DNA of 64,000 nucleotides, from assembly GCA_051654905.1 (NCBI GenBank), contig JBOFYY010000144.1:86846-150845 (forward strand). The letters are read 5' to 3'. The notes beneath the pieces are model-generated. The model was given only the letters and a program-made list of their open reading frames with translations. It had not been told where the DNA came from and ran no database searches. This document shows, one piece after another, positions 25,302 through 31,924 of this stretch. Source of the stretch: JBOFIQ01 sp051654905 (GTDB lineage Bacteria > Actinomycetota > Actinomycetes > Propionibacteriales > Propionibacteriaceae). The stretch's first letter is position 1. Each line of letters opens with the position of its first letter. The position numbers were made by a program, and so were the translations under genes.

Positions 25302-25958
25302 ATGAATCCTGACTTATCTAACGTATTTCCGCCTTTTGGTCTGAGTTTGTGCTGTGGTGAGGTTACTTTGTCCGGTACAACGCCCGACCATGTGCCTGAT
25401 CTCATCACCGCAGCCAAAGAAGGCGTTTACGACGTGGATTCAGGTTTGCCGATGCCGTTTCTGTTTGACTGGCCAAGTTTGCCCGATCAGGATCTCAACA
25501 TGTGGCAGCATGTGTGGAGCAAGTGGGGAAGCTTTTCCAAAGAGCAGTGGTCGCTGAAACTATCGGTTATTGTTGGCGGTCGTGCGATTGGTTGCCAAGA
25601 TGTCGTGAATAAGTCGAGTTTTCTTGTTTCGCGTTCGCTTGAGACTGGCTCTTGGCTGGGGTTGAAATATCAAGGCAGCGGAATCGGCACCCGTATTCGT
25701 CAAATGGTGGCAATGTTTTGCTTTGATCACTTAGGTGCAGAAGAACTCACCAGCGGCTATATTGACGGTAATGTCAAATCTGCGGGCGTGAGCCGTAAAG
25801 TGGGCTATGTCGACAATGGCTTCCGCAGGTTACCGTCTGACGATAGCTACCGGGTAGAACGCCTTGTTCGCCTCACTCCTGACTTGCTCGTACGCCCGGT
25901 AGAACCTTTAGAGGTTCAAGGGGTTGATGAGTTTCGTTGTTTCATTGGGCTTGGCTAA
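25302..25958 (+). CDS. GNAT-family acetyltransferase (RimJ/RimL-like)
   Basis: A 218-residue acetyltransferase. The acetyl-CoA site is ETGSWLGLKYQGSGIGTRIRQMV (Q/RxxGxG/A near residues 122-130), followed by ITSG-like substrate strands (GYIDGNVKSAGVSRKVGY), the layout of ribosomal-protein-alanine acetyltransferase relatives. Substrate unknown. It stands alone after hipBA and converges on the DUF1648 gene. It may be resident rather than cargo; no mobile-element ends are visible. Confidence 0.75.
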   Translation: MNPDLSNVFPPFGLSLCCGEVTLSGTTPDHVPDLITAAKEGVYDVDSGLPMPFLFDWPSLPDQDLNMWQHVWSKWGSFSKEQWSLKLSVIVGGRAIGCQDVVNKSSFLVSRSLETGSWLGLKYQGSGIGTRIRQMVAMFCFDHLGAEELTSGYIDGNVKSAGVSRKVGYVDNGFRRLPSDDSYRVERLVRLTPDLLVRPVEPLEVQGVDEFRCFIGLG

Positions 25959-25964
25959 CCGCTA

Positions 25965-26471
25965 CTATCGGCAGTCATCTATGCCGTTCCGACGTTCAAT
26001 TAAGGTATTGAGAGTCTTCATCGCCTCGTCGGCACCGTTGACAGTAATGAGGAAATCTGGCGCACCGGCACGCTGGATACGTATTGCTGAGCCAGCGGCT
26101 GTGATGATGCCGCCTTCACCTTTGGTGTTGACGCGATAGCCCCAACCCCCGAAATCTGTGAAAGGGGAGATCTCTTGCGTGCTGCCAACCTCAATTTGTG
26201 CCAAGGGAATGTGGACAAAGGTGATCCCTAGCGCTTTGCCTCGCACTCCCTTGGTGTCAACGATGATGCGCATCTTCATTGTTGCCAGCAGGATTACATC
26301 AGCAATCAGCAAGATGAGGAGAAACAGGCTGGTTTCCCACGAGCCGAGCATGATGAAGTAGCTACCCATTGCGATAAGGACTGTAATTCCGCTGCCTATG
26401 ACAATCGCTGCTGCCCGTGCGATTCGGGTCCGTCCTGACCATGCCACGCGGGTTTCGTCGGTCACTGACAA
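25965..26471 (-). pseudogene. 3' half of DUF1648-type membrane protein, separated by a frameshift
   Basis: 168 residues from TTG 26471: two hydrophobic helices (about 18-65) then a soluble domain (IIVDTKGVRGKALGITFVHIPLAQIEV, FGGWGYRVNTKGEGGI). In related actinobacterial proteins this domain is fused after a DUF1648 domain. The same frame continues upstream of the TTG as a sensible linker (TIITLPNDAPRLSVTDETRVAW), and adding one A to the A5 run at 26504-26508 (minus strand) would join it to the upstream ORF into one protein of about 335 residues. It may be a decayed gene, a sequencing error or a slippage site; separate translation from the TTG is also possible. Confidence 0.65.
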
Positions 26472-26962
26472 TCTCGGCGCATCGTTAGGGAGCGTAATGA
26501 TGGTTTTTCTGATGATGGCGGCTGTCGTAGTAACGCAAAGGTGCCGATTCCGATAGCCATTGCAAGTAGTAGCACCACCGGGAGAATGACCATGGGGTTA
26601 TCACTAAAGGGCGCACGCGGATGCTGCATGAGTGTGGAGCCACCCGAAATTGCTGCAAGGAAGAAAGACATTCCAGTTGCCAGTGCGCCCGTCATTGCGA
26701 GCTGTTTGACGAGGATTCCTAATCCCAGAAATAAAAATGCGCCAATAAGTGGTGTTACTGCTGCGAAGATGGCAGCATTTTGAGGAGTTGTCCACCCATC
26801 GGGTTTGCCAGCGGCATCCCAGTGTTGTGCGATGCGTGCAGGCAGTTCATTGCGCATAATCCAGATAGGCAAGGATGCAAGGCCGGCAAAGGCTATCGCG
26901 GTGACGATGGGTAGCCAGATTGCGCGGGTAGCGCGGCGTTCGCTCACGGTTTTCATGCCCAT
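26462..26962 (-). pseudogene. 5' half of DUF1648-type membrane protein, frameshifted
   Basis: 166 residues with a DUF1648 domain: first helix near 15-35, then NELPARIAQHWDAAGKPDGW, and three more hydrophobic helices. It begins ten bases inside the GntR gene end, so the two form an operon. The reading frame runs off after QPPSSEKP into a short unrelated tail; the true continuation is in the -1 frame downstream of an A5 run at 26504-26508. If the base count is right, the protein is truncated before its C-terminal domain unless slippage occurs. GntR/YtrA regulators next to DUF1648 genes are common. Confidence 0.65.
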
Positions 26963-27306
26963 TCTCCTTGGGAAATACGTCGACCAACTTCAGCGGCATC
27001 AATGCCATGATGTAGTGCGCAGCTCAGTAATTCTTTGGCCAGAATTAAGAGTTCTGCATCTGCGGATTGCTCGGCGGCAATAATCGCGCCACGTCCGCGA
27101 CGAAGTTCGATAAGTCCTTCATCTCGCAGGATTTGGTAGGCCTTTAGGGCGGTGTGGATATTGATATCTAGCGATTCTGCAACATCGCGGGCTGCGGGTA
27201 AGCGGTCGCCTTTGACGACCTCACCTGAGCTGATAGCGCCACGAACAGTAGCTGCCACTTGCTCAAACAGCGGCGTAGGAGAATTTGGATTAACCAACCA
27301 CAACAT
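26953..27306 (-). CDS. GntR-family transcriptional regulator, YtrA type
   Basis: A 117-residue one-domain regulator. The winged helix is at residues 10-80 (PLFEQVAATVRGAISSGEVVKGDRLPAARDVAESLDINIHTALKAYQILRDEGLI, read here only as landmarks), with a short C-terminal dimerisation helix, the YtrA subfamily layout. Such regulators usually repress themselves and an adjacent membrane-protein gene, here the DUF1648 gene, which overlaps its 3' end. ATG 27306 abuts its own operator and -10 element, so the message is predicted to be leaderless. Confidence 0.88.
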   Translation of the reverse strand: MLWLVNPNSPTPLFEQVAATVRGAISSGEVVKGDRLPAARDVAESLDINIHTALKAYQILRDEGLIELRRGRGAIIAAEQSADAELLILAKELLSCALHHGIDAAEVGRRISQGEWA

Positions 27307-27341
27307 AGTTCTATATTAACTAGAACAACTATCTTTGTCAA
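27305..27341 (-). promoter_or_regulatory. GntR promoter with overlapping palindromic operator
   Basis: On the minus strand: TTGACA (27336-27341), a 17-base spacer, TAATAT (27313-27318), then 6 bases to the ATG. Two nested inverted repeats overlap it: ATAGTT/AACTAT (27305-27310, 27327-27332) and GTTCTA/TAGAAC (27308-27313, 27321-27326). Repressor binding would cover the -10 element. This is the best-formed promoter in the window. Confidence 0.75.
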
Positions 27342-27377
27342 GGGTTGTGGTTTTGAGGCGGCTAAGAAACCTTTTAG

Positions 27378-28027
27378 CTATCGATAGACGTGCCAGATAT
27401 CGTCTCCGGTGAATCCACATGAGCGGTAGAGATGTTCGGGGCTAGATTCGTTATCGGCATCTCCAGAGACCGTGGCAAAGTCTGTTCGGGTTGCTGCGCG
27501 TCGTAGAATCTCGCAGACCAGAAATTTTCCGATGCCATATCCGCGAAAGGCTGGATGAACTTGGATCCAATCGAGTGATACTTCGCCGGCTTCGATATCG
27601 GTATCGGCGATACCGCATCCGATAAGAGCTTCAGAGCTAAAGACTCCGATCCATAGTTCGGGGTCATGAACCGGCCTGTGCACCCATGTCGTAACATCAG
27701 GAGCATAAGCTCGGATCTCGGGATAGCTTGCAGTGATCAAGGCAGAGATTGCTGCGGCATCATTAGCTGGATCTAAGTTCTTTATGACAAATTCATCGCT
27801 GAGTTTGTTGTCAGGGATATGGCTCAAGTCGTGGACGAGTTTGAAAAATCGTTCAGGGGGCTGGTTTCGTCCTAGATCATCGTGATAGTGAAGAACCGAG
27901 ACAGAATCAGGGACCTCTGTTGTTGCTGTTTTCCACCAAGAGAGTGCCGACGCGCGTCCGGGGGCTTGGCGATAGCGAGCAAGCGTGATGGGAATGAAGA
28001 CATTATATGAGTGGCGAATGCGGGCAT
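27378..28027 (-). pseudogene. GNAT acetyltransferase, probable N-terminal frameshift
   Basis: The C-terminal 149 residues (from TTG 27827) hold a normal GNAT core: VHPAFRGYGIGKFLV for acetyl-CoA and CGFTGDDIWHVYR at the end. The same frame stays open about 180 bases further upstream and encodes YNVFIPITLARYRQAPGR and SALSWWKT, the N-terminal region I know from full-length relatives (about 215 residues). No start codon exists in that frame, but ATG 28027 in the neighbouring frame (MPAFATH) would lead into it if one base were restored near 28007. The gene is therefore probably frameshifted, or uses an unusual start; the short TTG version would lack the conserved N-terminus. Confidence 0.65.
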
Positions 28028-28418
28028 AGCAGCCTTATTTACTTGTCTATGTGTGGAAGCCAGCAATAGCATCAGCGCATGGATTACCCATGGTGTTGAT
28101 ATCGATCATGGACAGGCATTAGCTTTCATCGCAGCCCAACAATAAAGCCTGATAACGGCGTCGGCTTTTCTTATGTTCGGTTTACTTGATGTATGTGGAT
28201 GGGGCACTTTAGGGCACGCCTCAGTGGGATGGATATAGTTTTATAAATGAACTGAGTTTCTGGTGAGATATACGGAAGGTAATCCTAAGAGGTTTGGGAA
28301 GAATTCTGATGTGGTTATGGCTTTCTTTCGAGAGCTGGATTCTCGCTATTGGTCCCGGTTTCATAAAATAGTGTTGTAATAAGCACGAACTGCCATTTGC
28401 ATCAGTAATAATGACTTC
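28028..28418. other. Gene-poor stretch between two frameshifted genes
   Basis: About 390 bases in which no gene can be supported. Short open fragments exist on the + strand, for example about 40 codons ending at 28378 with FGKNSDVVMAFFRELDSRYW, which looks protein-like but has no clear start or recognised family. Read as decayed DNA between the acetyltransferase and SUFU genes. Confidence 0.4.
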
Positions 28419-29541
28419 ATGGGTATGTTTGATAAATTTCGCAAGAATAAGCAAAAGGTTACAGCTTCGGTTTCTAATGACGCAGCTTTGGCAGCTGAGA
28501 TAGCAACTGCTGAGAAGGCTTGTTTAAATACGGCTTAGCTCAGCAGAAGCTGTAGATGCGGTCTCTAAAGCGACGCATCCAGGTGCTAAACCCTTTGTTT
28601 TACGAGTAAATCGAGCTCCAGAAGGTCCATGGAGTGCGCTGCAATGGGTCGATATTTACCGAGTTTCAGATCCTACTCCGCACTGGCACTATATTGGCAC
28701 CGGTTTAGGCTCAGCCTTCAACTTTGAACTGACCTTCCGTCTTTACGACGAACAGGCGATGAACTCCGATAATGAACCGCCGACTTGGCCTGCTTCATTA
28801 ATGAAGAATTTAGCAGATTATGTTGACCGGACGGGTAACTGGTTTGCGCCGTTGCACTCTATGACTTGTAATGGGCCGATTGTGGTAGGTCTTCCTACCG
28901 ATCTCGATGCGGTAGCTTTCATTTCAGATCCGCAGCTAGATCCGATAGATAGTTTGAGCGGTGAAATCGAATTTGTTCAGATAGTAGGAATTACTGCTGA
29001 TGAATTGGAAGCTTGGACTAATTGGCAGGCACGAGGAATGGTAGATCTGCTTCTACAGCGTTATCCCTGGGGTATTACGCAAATTGAGCGATCGTCAATG
29101 CTGACTGATCCAGCAGTAGCAGAACAGATTCAGAGCGGGATAGCTCGCGATGGTTCGAGTATTGGAGCCTTTGCTATCGAGAATCTTTCTTGGACATCAG
29201 GCTCACCTGTCACGGTAAGAATCGGCGCTAATCAGGTGCAGAGTTTCATACAGCTATTGTCTGGACGGCTATCTTTTGGTCAGGATCTTGTGCTTTTTGG
29301 TCCTGAAGGACGTTCTATACAAATGTTTGCGACAGCTGCCGGCGATGACAATCAAGTAATCATTTCGCAGTCAACTATGACGGTCAGACTCACATCTAGC
29401 ACTATCGAAGCGCTTGTTGCAGCACTAAAACCAGAGCAGGGACTATATTCGGTATCGCCACTAAACGAACAGCTTATTTTTGAGGTAGTTCCAAGTGAGA
29501 TTTTAGATGCTGATGGAAAAGTGACACGTATAGTCGGCTAA
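28419..29541 (+). pseudogene. SUFU (suppressor-of-fused) domain gene with early frameshift
   Basis: The first frame starts at ATG 28419 (MGMFDKFRKNKQKV; ATG 28425 is also possible) and stops at 28536-28538 after 39 codons. The rest is in the +1 frame, open from just after a stop at 28525-28527 to 29541. That frame holds the SUFU core: HWHYIGTGL, FELTFRL, PPTWPASLMKNLADYV, AVAFISDPQLD and EIEFVQIVGITADELEAW. No ATG, GTG or TTG occurs in it before 28759, which is already inside the domain, so one indel between 28526 and 28538 best explains the locus. Bacterial SUFU proteins are often immunity proteins against polymorphic toxins, but no toxin is next to it. Confidence 0.75.
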
Positions 29542-29568
29542 TCCCTAGGCAAGTAAATAATTATTTTC

Positions 29569-29625
29569 AGAACACGTCGCCGGTTGTTTTAGCTCTACTT
29601 ATGGCGACGTGTTCTTGTTATATTT
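29569..29625 (+). terminator. Intrinsic terminator after the SUFU gene
   Basis: Perfect 13-bp stem (29569-29581 with 29603-29615), 21-base loop, then TGTTATATTT. Confidence 0.85.
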
Positions 29626-29739
29626 CTAGATATGTTAGGAGCTTAAAACTACGCGTGGGTGTAGCGATAAAACCGTTCAGTAAAAGATCTGAACTCGCTA
29701 AATCTTTCAATAAATATGAAGCTAGATAGTTTGAGACGG

Positions 29740-29745
29740 TAGACT
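29740..29745 (+). promoter_or_regulatory. -10 hexamer TAGACT, leaderless start for gtrA-like gene
   Basis: Ends 6 bases before GTG 29752; no ribosome-binding site is present. Confidence 0.35.
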
Positions 29746-29751
29746 TATTCG

Positions 29752-30297
29752 GTGACTCATGTTCTAACAGCTGTACAGCGCCATCGTTCCACTTTGACTC
29801 AGTTCCTGAAGTTTGGGTTCGTTGGAGGCTCTGGCGTACTAGTTAATATGCTGGTAGCAGTTGTTATGAACAAGCTCAATGGTGGAACTGAGAACTCGCA
29901 GAACGTTCTCTTTCCGCTACTTGGGTCGTTCAACTTCAGGTTCTCTAACTTGGTTTGGATTGTCGCATTTTTGATTGCGAACCTAACCAACTTTCAGCTC
30001 AACCGCAGCTGGACTTTTCAAACAAGTAAACATGCCGGTTGGTGGAAAGAGTTTTGGCCGTTCTTTGCTGTCGGATCAGTCGCAGCAATTATTGGGTTCT
30101 TCCTAAAAATCGCTATGACAAACCCAACTTCTTTCTTCTTCTTGCCAGAACCTTATTTTCATGGTGGGCAAGGAGCTGGGCTACGATCTCGTGAATACTG
30201 GTCGCAGCTCATAGCTATCTTTCTGACTTTGCCTATCAATTTTGTAGTCAATAAGCTATGGACTTTCCGTGCAGTGCGCGGGGCTGACGCGTCGTAG
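29752..30297 (+). CDS. GtrA-family membrane protein
   Basis: A 181-residue protein with four hydrophobic helices: FGFVGGSGVLVNMLVAVVM near 22-40, IVAFLIANLTNF near 69-80, FFAVGSVAAIIGFFLKIA near 104-121 and LIAIFLTLPINFVVNKLW near 150-168. The GFVGGSG start and the two NxxWTF motifs (NRSWTF, NKLWTF) are diagnostic. Family members help flip or transfer polyprenyl-linked sugars for surface glycans. No glycosyltransferase is adjacent, so the pathway is unknown. GTG start with a -10-like hexamer 6 bases upstream. Confidence 0.85.
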   Translation: MTHVLTAVQRHRSTLTQFLKFGFVGGSGVLVNMLVAVVMNKLNGGTENSQNVLFPLLGSFNFRFSNLVWIVAFLIANLTNFQLNRSWTFQTSKHAGWWKEFWPFFAVGSVAAIIGFFLKIAMTNPTSFFFLPEPYFHGGQGAGLRSREYWSQLIAIFLTLPINFVVNKLWTFRAVRGADAS

Positions 30298-30401
30298 TTA
30301 TCGAAAAACCTGGAGTTGCAGTGGCGCGTCTAGAAAATATTTTTGGAAGCACCTTGCACAATTGAAATGTCCACTGTTAGTAAATCTCATTGAGGTACTT
30401 T

Positions 30402-30593
30402 GTGCTTGCTGTCTTAACTGCGATCGCTGTAATCCTATTTTCCTTCATCGTAGGTATAGGTACAGCATTAGCGTTATCTGGAGTTCTCATAGATAGATTT
30501 CCAGTGCTACACGCCAAGCTCGCTGAAATTACTCGGCACCTAAATGGAGATGCTGAGGCTCCAGAGCGAGTAAGGCGATTCTTCGATCACTAA
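30402..30593 (+). CDS. Small single-pass membrane protein, unknown
   Basis: A 63-residue ORF from GTG 30402, which has GAGGT 5 bases upstream; a TTG at 30390 is the alternative. One hydrophobic helix (about residues 3-28) is followed by a charged, amphipathic cytoplasmic tail ending RRFFDH. It ends 28 bases before ftsY, which has its own -10 hexamer in that gap. No family is recognised; it could be chance, but the ribosome-binding site and helix-plus-tail design favour a real gene. Confidence 0.5.
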   Translation: MLAVLTAIAVILFSFIVGIGTALALSGVLIDRFPVLHAKLAEITRHLNGDAEAPERVRRFFDH

Positions 30594-30609
30594 AAACTGC
30601 AAAGCTGAG

Positions 30610-30615
30610 TAAGCT
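30610..30615 (+). promoter_or_regulatory. -10 hexamer TAAGCT, leaderless start for ftsY
   Basis: Ends 6 bases before GTG 30622; no ribosome-binding site. Confidence 0.4.
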
Positions 30616-30621
30616 AGCTGT

Positions 30622-31764
30622 GTGAATATCTTTTGGATTATCTTCGGTGGTATAGCTGCCTGTATTCTTGCGGCTACTGCCATCATTATTTTTGCGCCAA
30701 AGCAGGAGCTAGAAGCTGCTCCTGAATGTCCAGAACTGCCTGCTGCTAATGATGGCGGCGTTAGCGATGACTCTGCGACTACTGTCGAAGATTCATTGCC
30801 TGCCGATGATGATATAGCCGCTATCGATACTCCAGAAGCAACAGCTTCTCGTATGACGCGACTACGTCGTAAACTTGCTGCACAAAATAACCCATTCGCT
30901 CGTGGATTTCTGGGATTATTAGCGGCAGATCGTATCGATGAAGATACTTGGGAAGATTTTGAGACGGCGCTAATTACCAGCGATCTAGGAGTTGGGCCAA
31001 CAACGGAGCTTATTACCCAGCTACGACGCCGGCTTTCTGTTGATGGAGTTAATGACCCGCAAGAAGCTAAAGCCATTCTCAGCGAAGAACTACTTACATT
31101 GGTAGATCCAAGTCTTGATCGTAGCCTTAACCTTGTTAAGCCTGATGAAAATACCCCTGCTGTTTTGATGATGGTTGGGGTAAATGGCACCGGTAAAACT
31201 ACTACTGTTGGCAAGCTGGGGCGAGTACTAGTTGCTGAAGGTAAAACTCTTCTTATGGGAGCTGCCGATACTTTCCGCGCTGCCGCGCCAGAACAGCTTG
31301 TTACTTGGGGAGAGCGTGTTGGTGCTGATGTTATACGTGGCGCTGAGGGTGCCGATCCAGCATCGGTAGCATTTAATGCTGTTGATGAAGGTGTCAAACG
31401 TGGGGTAGACGTAGTTCTTATCGATACCGCGGGACGTCTTCATACCAAAACTGGGTTGATGGATGAGCTAGGTAAGGTAAAGCGGGTAGTCGAGAAGAAA
31501 GCTCCGATTCAAGAAGTACTGCTAGTTCTCGACGCTACAACAGGACAGAATGGCTTGACGCAGGCGCGAATTTTCCGCGAAGTTGTAGATGTTACCGGTA
31601 TCGTTCTCACTAAACTCGATGGATCAGCTAAGGGCGGTATTGTCGTTCAGGTTCAGCGCGAGTTAGGTGTGCCCGTAAAACTTATCGGATTAGGTGAAGG
31701 TCCAGACGATCTAGCTCCATTCGATGCAGAACAGTTTGTAGATGCGCTTCTAAGCCAAGAATAA
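30622..31764 (+). CDS. ftsY: Signal recognition particle receptor FtsY
   Basis: Membrane-bound GTPase that receives ribosome-nascent chains from Ffh. A 380-residue protein with an N-terminal membrane helix (residues 3-25), an acidic A region (30-75), then the NG domain: GVNGTGKTTTVGKLG (G1, near 187), DTAGR (G3, near 268) and TKLDGSAKGG (G4/G5, near 330). An N-terminal anchor is typical of actinobacterial FtsY. smc often lies just upstream of ftsY in this phylum but does not here. The downstream gene begins after a terminator. Confidence 0.96.
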   Translation: MNIFWIIFGGIAACILAATAIIIFAPKQELEAAPECPELPAANDGGVSDDSATTVEDSLPADDDIAAIDTPEATASRMTRLRRKLAAQNNPFARGFLGLLAADRIDEDTWEDFETALITSDLGVGPTTELITQLRRRLSVDGVNDPQEAKAILSEELLTLVDPSLDRSLNLVKPDENTPAVLMMVGVNGTGKTTTVGKLGRVLVAEGKTLLMGAADTFRAAAPEQLVTWGERVGADVIRGAEGADPASVAFNAVDEGVKRGVDVVLIDTAGRLHTKTGLMDELGKVKRVVEKKAPIQEVLLVLDATTGQNGLTQARIFREVVDVTGIVLTKLDGSAKGGIVVQVQRELGVPVKLIGLGEGPDDLAPFDAEQFVDALLSQE

Positions 31765-31778
31765 ATCCATAACAGAAC

Positions 31779-31824
31779 TCGGGTAGGTACTGCCGTTATT
31801 GCGGTGATACCTACCCGATTTTTA
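31779..31824 (+). terminator. Intrinsic terminator after ftsY
   Basis: 11-bp stem (31779-31789 with 31808-31818) plus an inner CCG/CGG extension, then TTTTTATT. Confidence 0.88.
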
Positions 31825-31924
31825 TTACAAATAAATTTATTTAGGTAGTGGAAACGTGTGTCGGGATTTGCTTTTAGCTTAATAACCGATTTACTAGCAG
31901 AAAACATGGCACAAAGGAGTTGTT

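Noticed and set aside
28011..28145. + strand ORF of about 44 codons ending AFIAAQQ
   Set aside because: Overlaps the acetyltransferase N-terminal region on the other strand, has no ribosome-binding site and no family.
30540..31397. 285-codon minus-strand ORF antisense to ftsY
   Set aside because: Ser/Ala-rich product without any domain; ftsY is unmistakable on the other strand.
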